A stretch of 7,776 bases of DNA from an uncultured Atopobiaceae bacterium (GTDB taxonomy: Bacteria; Actinomycetota; Coriobacteriia; Coriobacteriales; Atopobiaceae): positions 1-7,776 of the forward strand of contig CANPVI010000069.1 of NCBI GenBank assembly GCA_947581665.1. Direction: 5' to 3'. Position 1 is the stretch's first letter, and every line of letters starts with the position of its first letter. Positions 1 to 5,947 of this stretch are shown here, piece by piece. Made by a program: the position numbers and the translations under genes. Under the pieces are notes generated by a model that ran no database searches, was not told where the DNA came from, and was given only the letters and a program-made list of their open reading frames with translations.

Positions 1-807
1 ACCTATGCCAAGCGCGTCTACCGGCAAGGCTCCACCCGCTTCTCGCAGGCGCTTTCGTCCGCGGGCCCGGACGTGGCCTACAACATCGTCCTCCAAACGG
101 GCGGCGGGCTCGTGGAGGGCGAGCGCTACGTGAGCGCCTTCACGCTTCCCGCCCGCGCCCACGCCGTCGTGGCCACGCAGGCCCCCACCTGCGTCTTCAA
201 GTGCGAGCACGGGCGCGTGAGCGTGCAGGAGTGCCGCATCTCGGCAGGCGAGGGCGCCACCTTCGAGTTCTACCAGGATCCCCTCATCCCCTACGAGCGC
301 GCGCGCCTTCGCCAAAAGACCACGATCGACCTCGCGGCCGGGGCGCGCTGCCTTGTCTTCGACGGCGTCACCGGCGGGTGGTCGCCGGATGGCGCGCCCT
401 TCCGCTACGGCGATCTCCTCCTCTCGACCGAGGTGCGTCGCGAGGGGAGGATCCTGCTCATCGACCAGCTACTTTTGGAGCCCGGCGAGGTCGCGCTCGA
501 AGGGCTCGGCTACTTCGAGGGCTTCACGAACCTCGATTCCGCGATCCTCGTCGACGAGGAGGTGGACGAGGCGTTCATCTCGGGCGCGCGCGAGGAGGTG
601 GGCGCCTTCCTCGCCTCGAGTGGCGTGGGAGAGGAGAAGACGAGGTTCGGCATCAGCGCCATGGAGGGGGGCGGCTGCGTCCTTCGCATACTCGGCACGA
701 GCGCGGCCGCGAACCGCGAGGCGGCGCTCGCGTTCTCCGAGTGTTGGCGCGCCGCTCGCGGCTTCCAGGAGCTGCACCTGCGCAGAAACGACACGCGCCG
801 GGCGTAG
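1..807 (+). CDS. ureD: Urease accessory protein UreD (UreH), 5'-truncated by window edge
   Basis: UreD is the scaffold that binds apo-urease with UreF and UreG so that nickel can be loaded into the active site; it acts in the cytoplasm. The frame is open from base 1 to the TAG at 805-807, so 268 residues are visible and the true start lies upstream. The GTG at 73 is internal, because the preceding 24 codons (TYAKRVYRQGSTRFS...) already match the family's N-terminal strand. Visible family signatures, numbered from base 1, are GGGLVEGERY (34-43), the YQDPLIPYERARLRQ block (91-105, family pattern PdplIPy..A..rQ) and the GW...FRYGDLLLS segment (about 126-142). UreD is usually about 260-300 aa, so probably only a few to about 20 residues are missing. 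The 51-base gap to rarA shows no clear terminator. By usual gene order (ureABCEFGD) the rest of the urease operon should lie upstream, which is inference. Confidence 0.88.
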   Translation, partial: TYAKRVYRQGSTRFSQALSSAGPDVAYNIVLQTGGGLVEGERYVSAFTLPARAHAVVATQAPTCVFKCEHGRVSVQECRISAGEGATFEFYQDPLIPYERARLRQKTTIDLAAGARCLVFDGVTGGWSPDGAPFRYGDLLLSTEVRREGRILLIDQLLLEPGEVALEGLGYFEGFTNLDSAILVDEEVDEAFISGAREEVGAFLASSGVGEEKTRFGISAMEGGGCVLRILGTSAAANREAALAFSECWRAARGFQELHLRRNDTRRA

Positions 808-843
808 GGCGCGAGCGCTACCATCGTGGCCCACGTCCCCCAC

Positions 844-851
844 GAGGAAAG
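844..851 (+). promoter_or_regulatory. Ribosome binding site of rarA
   Basis: The purine-rich GAGGAAAG lies 7 bases before the ATG at 859. The upstream in-frame GTG at 826 has no comparable element, which decides the start in favour of 859. Confidence 0.6.
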
Positions 852-858
852 CGAGGCC

Positions 859-2226
859 ATGGCGTTGCGTCCCGGCTCCCCCGACCACAACCTCTTCAGC
901 GCCGAGGAGGCGCGCGTGCTCGCGGCCAACGCGCCCCTCGCGGCGAGGGTGCGCCCTAAGACGCTTGACGCCTTCGTCGGCCAGGAGGAGGCCGTGGGCG
1001 AGGGCTCGTGGCTTCGTCGCGCGATCGAGCACGACGCGCTCTTCTCGGTGATCCTCTTCGGGCCCGCGGGCACCGGCAAGACGACGCTCGCGCGCATCGT
1101 CGCGCACACCACGGACGCCGCGTTTGTCGAGGTGTCCGCCGTCACGGGCACCGTGAAGGACCTTCGCGCCGAGATCGACGCGGCCAAGGAGCGCCTCCTC
1201 GCCACGGGCAGGCGCACGATCCTCTTCGTGGACGAGATCCACCGCTTCAACCGCTCGCAGCAAGACGCCCTCCTGCACGCGGTGGAGGACCGCACCGTCA
1301 TCCTCATCGGCGCCACGACGGAAAACCCGTACTTCGAGGTGAACAGCGCGCTTCTCTCGCGCTCGCGTGTCGTGGAGCTGAAGGCCCTCTCAGACGACGC
1401 CATCCGCTCGATCGTGCGGGAGGCCGCAGCCTCGCCGAAGGGCCTCGATGGCGCCTTCGCGCTCACGGATGACGCGGTGGACGAGATCGTGACGCTCGCG
1501 GCGGGCGACGCGCGCGCCGCCCTCACCACGCTCGAGCTCGCAGCCCAGCTCGCGAGCCCCGATGGATCGCTTGCGCCAGAGGCGATAGCGCCCATACGGA
1601 TCGGCGCGAAGGAGGTCCTCGAGGCCAACCCTCGCCGCGGCCTCCCCTTCGACAAGGGCGGCGACTATCACTACGACGTGGTCTCCGCGTTCATCAAGTC
1701 CATGCGCGGCAGCGACCCCGACGCGGCGCTCTACTGGCTCGCGCGCATGATCGAGGGAGGGGAGGATCCGCGCTTCATCGCGCGGCGCATCCTCATCTGC
1801 GCCTCGGAGGACATCGGCAACGCCGATCCCCAGGCCATCCTCGTGGCCGAGGCGGCGTTCAAGGCCGCGGAGGTCATCGGATATCCCGAGTGCCGCATCA
1901 ACCTCGCGCAGGCCGCCGTCTACCTTGCCCTCGCGCCGAAGTCGAACGCCGTCGTGCGCGGCATCGACGCCGCGCAGAAGGAGGTGCGCGAGGGAGGCAG
2001 GCGCGAGGTGCCCGACCCGCTCAGGGACCGCCATCGCCCCGGCTCGGAGAACTACGGACGCTACCTCTACCCCCATAGCTTCCCCGGTGGCTGGGTGGAG
2101 CAGCGCTACCTTCCCGAGGGCCTCGAGCGCGGCGCCTTCTGGCAGCCCACGGAGCGAGGTTGGGAGGCGTGGCGCGAGGAGGCCACGAGCCGAGATCGCG
2201 CTGAGCGACAGGACGGGCAACCTTAA
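859..2226 (+). CDS. rarA: Replication-associated recombination protein A (RarA/MgsA), AAA+ ATPase
   Basis: RarA is a cytoplasmic clamp-loader-like AAA+ ATPase that works at stalled replication forks and single-strand gaps, related to eukaryotic WRNIP1/Mgs1. The ATG at 859 gives 455 aa, close to the usual length. Motifs in order: VRPKTLDAFVGQE at 31-43, Walker A GPAGTGKT at 68-75, Walker B LFVDEIH with Asp125-Glu126, sensor 1 GATTENP at 151-157, an arginine-finger-like LLSRSRV shortly after, and a sensor-2 type GDARAAL at 216-222. The C-terminal tetramerisation/MgsA region is intact: it contains YWLARMIEGGEDPRFIARR, CASEDIGNADP, PKSNAV and a terminal YPHSFPGGWVEQRYLP block. All catalytic residues are present, so the protein should be active. 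It stands between ureD (51-base gap) and the sigma cluster (101-base gap) and could be transcribed by read-through from the urease operon. A longer form from GTG 826 (466 aa) is possible but less likely. Confidence 0.95.
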   Translation: MALRPGSPDHNLFSAEEARVLAANAPLAARVRPKTLDAFVGQEEAVGEGSWLRRAIEHDALFSVILFGPAGTGKTTLARIVAHTTDAAFVEVSAVTGTVKDLRAEIDAAKERLLATGRRTILFVDEIHRFNRSQQDALLHAVEDRTVILIGATTENPYFEVNSALLSRSRVVELKALSDDAIRSIVREAAASPKGLDGAFALTDDAVDEIVTLAAGDARAALTTLELAAQLASPDGSLAPEAIAPIRIGAKEVLEANPRRGLPFDKGGDYHYDVVSAFIKSMRGSDPDAALYWLARMIEGGEDPRFIARRILICASEDIGNADPQAILVAEAAFKAAEVIGYPECRINLAQAAVYLALAPKSNAVVRGIDAAQKEVREGGRREVPDPLRDRHRPGSENYGRYLYPHSFPGGWVEQRYLPEGLERGAFWQPTERGWEAWREEATSRDRAERQDGQP

Positions 2227-2239
2227 GCTCCCTCCGCCT

Positions 2240-2268
2240 GCTTCGCGCGGGCCGCATGAGGGTACACT
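2240..2268 (+). promoter_or_regulatory. Candidate SigB/SigF-type promoter (overlapping a sigma-70-like -10) before the sigma cluster
   Basis: GGGTAC at 2260-2265 matches 5 of 6 bases of the GGGTAT -10 element recognised by SigB (Bacillus) and SigF (actinomycetes). GCTT at 2240-2243 matches 3 of 4 bases of the GTTT core of the -35. Taking the -35 as the hexamer GCTTCG, the spacer is 14 bases, within the range known for SigB. A start point near 2272 would leave a leader of about 56 bases before the ATG at 2328. GGGTA occurs only here on the plus strand of this window by my reading. The overlapping TACACT (2263-2268) could also serve as a housekeeping -10, but I find no good TTGACA partner. Function is inferred from sequence alone. 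Confidence 0.45.
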
Positions 2269-2302
2269 CTGAGATGCGTGTGCTTTTCGTGGTCGCGCGG
2301 GC
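2243..2302 (+). repeat. 10-base direct repeat flanking the candidate promoter
   Basis: TCGCGCGGGC occurs at 2243-2252 and again at 2293-2302, exactly 50 bases apart. The first copy falls between the -35 and -10 candidates and the second lies in the untranslated leader. It could be an operator pair on one helix face or a by-product of GC-rich composition; the sequence alone cannot decide. Confidence 0.3.
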
Positions 2303-2315
2303 GGCCCCAAGAGCC

Positions 2316-2321
2316 AAGGAG
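2316..2321 (+). promoter_or_regulatory. Strong ribosome binding site of the DUF948-like gene
   Basis: AAGGAG is a near-perfect Shine-Dalgarno element, 6 bases before the ATG at 2328. It rules out the longer in-frame starts at 2256 and 2274, which would also place the transmembrane segment oddly far into the protein. Confidence 0.75.
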
Positions 2322-2327
2322 AGACCT

Positions 2328-2933
2328 ATGGAAATGAACATCGTGCTCGTCGTGTTCCTCTGCATCCTCGCGGCGGCGTGCGTGTGGGTGGCCGTCGAGG
2401 GCGCCCTCATCATCCGCAAGCTGCGCAAGAAGGTGGACGGCCTCACCGACCAGCTGGGCACGTCGCTCGAGAAGGTGGATAGCATCCTCGCGAACGCCGA
2501 CCAGACGATTAGCGACCTGCGTCCCACCGTCCAGGCGCTGCCGGGCGTCGTGGATCACGTCGATCAGACGATCGACGCCCTGAAGGGCGACCTCACCACC
2601 GTGGACACGATCCTCTCCGACGTGAGCACCATCTCCGGCACGGCGCTCCACGCCACCAACGCCATCTCCAAGGGCGCCTCGCAGGCCTCCACGGCCGTTG
2701 GTGGCGCGGTGGCGAAGATCGGCAAGGCGGTCTCTGACAAGATCGCCCCCAAGAAGAAAGCTCCCGCGCTCCAGGAATCCGCGGCGAAGGTGGCCGTGGA
2801 GGAGAAGGCCGCCGAGGTGGCGGACGCGATGGGCGTAGAACTTCCCCCCGAGCCGAGCGCCTCCGACGACACCGGCTTCTTCACGTATCCCACGGAGGAT
2901 GCGTCCGCGAGCGACGCCACCGACGCCGCCTGA
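2328..2933 (+). CDS. DUF948-like (YtxG-type) membrane-anchored coiled-coil protein
   Basis: This 201-residue protein has one N-terminal transmembrane helix (about residues 4-28, IVLVVFLCILAAACVWVAVEGALII), a basic flank (RKLRKK, 30-35) and then a long amphipathic helical region to about residue 140. The helix shows a loose 21-residue (three-heptad) rhythm: NADQTISDL at 56-64 against HVDQTIDAL at 77-85, and VDSIL at 50-54 against VDTIL at 92-96. A KKK patch (142-144) leads into an Ala/Glu/Lys stretch and an acidic, serine-rich tail. The layout fits the DUF948 family; the positive-inside rule puts the long C-terminal part in the cytoplasm. No enzyme motif is visible. B. subtilis YtxG, of this family, is a SigB-controlled stress protein, so its place as the first gene before an anti-sigma/sigma pair is telling. 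The 68-base gap to the next gene contains a hairpin. The family call rests on architecture and is not from a profile search. Confidence 0.7.
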   Translation: MEMNIVLVVFLCILAAACVWVAVEGALIIRKLRKKVDGLTDQLGTSLEKVDSILANADQTISDLRPTVQALPGVVDHVDQTIDALKGDLTTVDTILSDVSTISGTALHATNAISKGASQASTAVGGAVAKIGKAVSDKIAPKKKAPALQESAAKVAVEEKAAEVADAMGVELPPEPSASDDTGFFTYPTEDASASDATDAA

Positions 2934-2945
2934 GACGCACCCTTG

Positions 2946-2969
2946 CGAGCGCGCGTGGCGCGTGGCTCG
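2946..2969 (+). other. GC-rich hairpin between the DUF948-like gene and the anti-sigma gene
   Basis: CGAGC+GCGC (2946-2954) pairs with GCGC (2958-2961) and GCTCG (2965-2969). This gives a 9-bp stem with a GTG loop and a GTG bulge on the 3' side. No run of T follows, so it is not a standard intrinsic terminator. It may stabilise or trim the message between the two genes, or may be compositional. Confidence 0.35.
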
Positions 2970-3001
2970 TCCACCCCATCGAGCAAAGGCAGGAAAGCGC
3001 C

Positions 3002-3406
3002 ATGACAAAGAGCATCGTCAAACTCAGCGTGCCCGCCGAGCCTCGGTTCGCACGATCCATTCGCATGCTCGCGGCCAACCTCGCGGTGGTCGCGGGCCTC
3101 TCGATCGACGACGTCGAGGACGTGCGAATGGCCGCCGAGGAGGGCTTCGTCTACGCGTCCGCCACCACGGATGACGCGCTCGAGGTGACCTTCGGGGTGA
3201 GCGAGGGCGAAGTCGACATGGCGTTCAGCCTCGGAGATCGCGAGCCCCAGGCCGAGCAGTACGCGCCGGGCTCCTTCTCCTACGTCGAGCTCATCCTCGC
3301 CGCCGTGAGCGATGAGTACGAGGTCGACGATGAGGCCGGCACGCTCCGCGTGACGAAGCGCACCCTTACCGACGACGAGCTGGGAGTGGACAGTGAGCTC
3401 GTCTGA
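3002..3406 (+). CDS. RsbW-like anti-sigma factor / GHKL-fold protein with degenerate ATP site
   Basis: The 134-aa product resembles RsbW/SpoIIAB-type anti-sigma factors, which bind a SigB-class sigma factor and in the classical case phosphorylate an RsbV-type antagonist. The start at ATG 3002 is supported by AGGAAAG at 2991-2997. The family order is visible: an N-terminal strand VKLSVPAEP (6-14), helix FARSIRMLAANLAVVAG (16-32), DVEDVRMAAEEG (37-48, matching the N-box helix D(I/V)KIAVSEA), a strand pair EVTFGVSEGEVDMAFSL (61-77), and GSFSYVELILAAVSDEYEV (90-108), which takes the place of the G-box helix. By hand alignment the N-box Asn that binds Mg-ATP is Tyr51, and the glycine-rich GxGLG motif is reduced to PGSFS (89-93). 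ATP binding and kinase activity are therefore doubtful. The gene overlaps the downstream sigma gene by 14 bases, which strongly suggests coupled translation and a partner relationship. No rsbV-like gene lies in the window. Confidence 0.72.
   Translation: MTKSIVKLSVPAEPRFARSIRMLAANLAVVAGLSIDDVEDVRMAAEEGFVYASATTDDALEVTFGVSEGEVDMAFSLGDREPQAEQYAPGSFSYVELILAAVSDEYEVDDEAGTLRVTKRTLTDDELGVDSELV
3382..3386 (+). promoter_or_regulatory. Ribosome binding site of the sigma gene, inside the anti-sigma gene
   Basis: GGGAG lies 6 bases before GTG 3393 and within the last codons of the preceding gene. It fixes the GTG start and the 14-base overlap, so ribosomes finishing the anti-sigma gene could re-start on the sigma gene. 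Confidence 0.6.
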
Positions 3407-4229
3407 GCCCTCCGTGAGCGCAACCAAGGGCGTCCACGCCCGCAGGGTCTCGGCCGCCTCGGGCCGGGGCAAGCTGGCGTGGGATAAGGAGCGCACCCGC
3501 GAGCTCTTCCGCCTCTTCAAGGAGAAGGGCGACGAGGACGCGCGTGCCCAGCTCATCGAGAGCCACTTGAACCTCGTACGATTCCTCGCGAGCAGCTACA
3601 AGAATCGCGGCGAGCCCTTGGACGACCTCATCCAAGTGGGCTCCATTGGGCTCATCAAGGCGATCGATCGCTTCGACCCCGAGCGCGGCCTCGAGTTCAC
3701 GACGTTCGCCACCCCCACCATCACGGGCGAGATCAAGCGCTACTTCCGCGATAAGGGCTGGAGCGTGCGCGTGCCGAGGCGCCTCCAGGAGCTCTCCAAG
3801 AAGGTGAACCAGACCACCGACGAGCTCACCGCCGTGCTCAAGCGCTCGCCCACCGTGGACGAGATCGCCGCGGCGCTCGGCGTGAGCGTGGACGAGGTGC
3901 TGGAGGCGATGGAATCCTCCGGCGCCTACAGCTCCGTGCCGCTCGAGGCGGGGGGGGCGGAGGATGACGATTCGCCTGCCGTGATCGATCGCTACGCCAC
4001 GGAAGACGAGGAGCTCGAATCCATCGACGAGCGCCTCGTCATCGAGGAGACCATCAAGTCCTTCTCGCCGCGCGAGCAGGAGGTCATCCGCATGCGCTTC
4101 GTCGACAACCTCACGCAGGTGGAGATCGCCCGCAAGCTCGGCGTCTCGCAGGTGCAGGTGTCGCGCTTCTTGCGTCGCACGCTGAAGAAGGTGAAGGATC
4201 GTCTCGATCCCGACGGCGCGATGTCGTAG
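3393..4229 (+). CDS. SigB/SigF-family (group 3) RNA polymerase sigma factor
   Basis: This is an alternative sigma-70 factor of the SigB/SigF/SigG class, directing RNA polymerase to stress or developmental promoters. It is 278 aa from GTG 3393. Region 2 spans about 45-120 and includes HLNLVRFLASSYKNRGEPLDDLIQVGSIGLIKAIDRFDPERG, with FTTFATPTITGEIKRYFRDKGW (102-123) recognising and melting the -10. Region 3 follows from VRVPRRLQEL (126-135) to about 180, with SPTVDEIAAALGVSVDEV. After an acidic linker (187-210), region 4 (about 215-270) has SPREQEVIRMRF and the helix-turn-helix LTQVEIARKLGVSQVQVSRFLRR (240-262) for the -35. All regions are intact and there is no region 1.1, as expected for the group. 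The N-terminal 28 residues are a poorly conserved lead-in. An eight-G tract lies at codons 186-189. It is transcribed with the overlapping anti-sigma gene; the candidate promoter at 2240-2268 suggests autoregulation. I cannot tell whether the orthologue is best called sigB or sigF. Confidence 0.93.
   Translation: MSSSEPSVSATKGVHARRVSAASGRGKLAWDKERTRELFRLFKEKGDEDARAQLIESHLNLVRFLASSYKNRGEPLDDLIQVGSIGLIKAIDRFDPERGLEFTTFATPTITGEIKRYFRDKGWSVRVPRRLQELSKKVNQTTDELTAVLKRSPTVDEIAAALGVSVDEVLEAMESSGAYSSVPLEAGGAEDDDSPAVIDRYATEDEELESIDERLVIEETIKSFSPREQEVIRMRFVDNLTQVEIARKLGVSQVQVSRFLRRTLKKVKDRLDPDGAMS
3950..3957 (+). repeat. Homopolymer of eight G within the sigma factor gene
   Basis: Eight consecutive G fall at codons 186-189, in the linker between sigma regions 3 and 4. 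Losing one G brings TGA 3982-3984 into frame; gaining one brings TGA 3965-3967 into frame. Either change would give a protein lacking region 4. It is the longest single-base run I see in the window. Confidence 0.8.
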
Positions 4230-4247
4230 GGCGAGCTCGGGGGAGCC

Positions 4248-5939
4248 ATGGTTCGGGAGACGGGGAGAGAAGGGCGCGCCCAGCTCGCTGAGGACGCGCG
4301 CAACCGCCGGCGCCTCGTGCGCATCGGCATCGTGATGGGTGCCATCGCGATCTTCGCCTCCGTGCTCTACGCCCTCGGTTTCCTTCTCCCCACGCTGGAA
4401 TTCCTCGCGGTGGGCTGCGTCGTCGGCTTCATCATGAGCCCCATCGTGAACTGGCTCGAGGATCGCAAGGTCGGCCGTCCCATCGGCGCCATCATCGCCC
4501 TCGTGGTGATCGTCGGTGTCGTGGTGGGCACGCTCGCGATCCTCGGGCCGATCACCATCGAACAGCTCGTGAGCCTCCTTCGGAAAGTGCCGGACTACCT
4601 CTCCGAGGCCGAGCATTGGCTCACCGCGCAGGTGCAGGCGCTCGCCTCCGACGGCTTCGGCGGCATCGAGCAGAACATCCAGGCCCTCGTGGACTACATC
4701 ACGTCCTCCACCTCGAAGCTCGCGAACGACCTCCTCGCCCAGATCTCGGGTGGCCTCTTGCCCAACATCATGGGCTTCGCAAACGGCGTGATGATGTTCT
4801 TCCTCGGCCTCATCCTCGCGTACTGGCTCGCGGTGGACTATCCGCGAATCTTCAAGGAGCTCGCCATCATCACCGGTCCCGAGCGCCAGGAGGACGTGAC
4901 GCTCCTCTTCGCGGTGCTCTCGCGCTCCGTGGGCGGCTACATGAAGAGCGTGGTCATCACGAGCGTGATCGACGGCGTGCTCTCGGGCCTCGGCTTCTGG
5001 CTCGTCGGCCAGCCCTACGCCATGCTCATGGGCATCCTCACGGCCGTCCTCCACGTGATCCCCGTGGTGGGGCCCATCATCTCGGCGGCGCTCGCCACGG
5101 TGACTGCGCTCACGGTGAGCCCCTTCTGCGCCTTCTGGACGCTCATCATGGCGATCATCGCGGAGAACATCACCGACAACATCATCGGGCCCGTGGTCAT
5201 GCGCTCCACCGTCTCGGTGCACCCCGCGTTCTCGCTCCTCGCCATCGTCGTGGGTTCCACGCTCGGCGGCCCCGTGGGCATGATCATCTCCATCCCCATC
5301 TCGGCCGCCATCAAGGGCGTCTTCATCTACTACTTCGAGACGCGCACGCACCGCCAGCTCGTGTCCTACGACGGCGCCATCTTCCAGGGCACGCCGTTCC
5401 GCCATCCCGATGGCTCGCCCGCGCCCTCCTTCGACGCCCTCGACGACGACAACTTCTTCGCCACCTCGCGCCTCATCCCCGAGGAGGATTCGAAGCGCGT
5501 GCAGGTGAAGGCGCAAAAGCGTCCCGCCAACTCCGAGGTGCACATCTCCGACCTCATCCGCCGCCACGCAGACGAGGCGCGCTCGATCTTCGATCGCGCC
5601 CGCGACGAGGAGCGAGAGGATGCCGCCGTGGCCAACGGCGAGCCCGTGGCCCCCGCAAGCGAGGCCCCGTGCCGCACTTCGCGCGCGGACGACGAGGCCG
5701 ATGCCCTCATCGAGGACGCCGAGCAGGCCCTTCGCGATCGTCGCCGTGCCGCGAAGCGCGCAAAGAAGAAGCAGGACAAGACCGATAAGCAGCAGCGCAA
5801 GGCGAAGCGGCTTACGGAGGAGCCCATCATCGTCGACGTGGACGAGGATGACATCCCGAACGATCAAGGCGAGCTCCGCTCCCAGGCCTTGAAGAAGCGC
5901 CAGCGCGATGCCGCAGAGCGCACGGATGGCCTAAGCTAA
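4248..5939 (+). CDS. AI-2E family (PerM/UPF0118) membrane transporter with long charged C-terminal tail
   Basis: This 563-aa polytopic membrane protein belongs to the AI-2E/PerM family. Its members have been linked to autoinducer-2 export (TqsA) or to Na+/H+ antiport; the substrate here cannot be read from sequence. Hydrophobic segments fall at about 26-46, 50-68, 78-100, 174-196, 233-256, 258-290, 293-312 and 326-362. Family hallmarks include HVIPVVGPIISA (269-280), ENITDNIIGPVVM (306-318) and VHPAFSLLAIVVGSTLGGPVGM (324-345). The amphipathic loop at 104-170 between TM3 and TM4 is also typical. The ATG at 4248 follows GGGAG (4241-4245) at a short 2-base gap; GTG 4317 is a weaker alternative. 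About 200 residues after the last TM are hydrophilic: an acidic/aromatic patch, HISDLIRRHADEARSIFDRAR (432-452), a Lys/Arg-rich coil (496-521) and an acidic patch (526-536). Most relatives end near 340-400 aa, so this tail is unusual. It starts 18 bases after the sigma gene and is likely co-transcribed. Confidence 0.88.
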   Translation: MVRETGREGRAQLAEDARNRRRLVRIGIVMGAIAIFASVLYALGFLLPTLEFLAVGCVVGFIMSPIVNWLEDRKVGRPIGAIIALVVIVGVVVGTLAILGPITIEQLVSLLRKVPDYLSEAEHWLTAQVQALASDGFGGIEQNIQALVDYITSSTSKLANDLLAQISGGLLPNIMGFANGVMMFFLGLILAYWLAVDYPRIFKELAIITGPERQEDVTLLFAVLSRSVGGYMKSVVITSVIDGVLSGLGFWLVGQPYAMLMGILTAVLHVIPVVGPIISAALATVTALTVSPFCAFWTLIMAIIAENITDNIIGPVVMRSTVSVHPAFSLLAIVVGSTLGGPVGMIISIPISAAIKGVFIYYFETRTHRQLVSYDGAIFQGTPFRHPDGSPAPSFDALDDDNFFATSRLIPEEDSKRVQVKAQKRPANSEVHISDLIRRHADEARSIFDRARDEEREDAAVANGEPVAPASEAPCRTSRADDEADALIEDAEQALRDRRRAAKRAKKKQDKTDKQQRKAKRLTEEPIIVDVDEDDIPNDQGELRSQALKKRQRDAAERTDGLS

Positions 5940-5947
5940 GGGGTTGT

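Noticed and set aside
73..75. GTG at 73 as the start of ureD
   Set aside because: The frame is open to base 1 and the upstream residues match the conserved UreD N-terminal strand.
825..835. Palindrome CGTGGCCCACG in the ureD-rarA gap as an operator
   Set aside because: Short GC palindromes are expected here, and there is no second copy or other support.
469..2310. Several overlapping minus-strand and alternate-frame open frames across ureD and rarA
   Set aside because: They are Arg/Ala/Ser-rich shadows of well-supported genes in a genome where stop codons are rare in all frames.
2256..2327. N-terminal extension of the DUF948-like protein from ATG 2256 or 2274
   Set aside because: The strong AAGGAG at 2316-2321 points to ATG 2328, and the extension would overlap the candidate promoter region.
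3366..5867. An 833-codon open frame on the minus strand, rich in His, Glu and Arg
   Set aside because: It lies opposite the sigma and transporter genes, both of which have clear family motifs. Its composition is what the complement of GC-rich codons gives, and it shows no domain or ribosome site.
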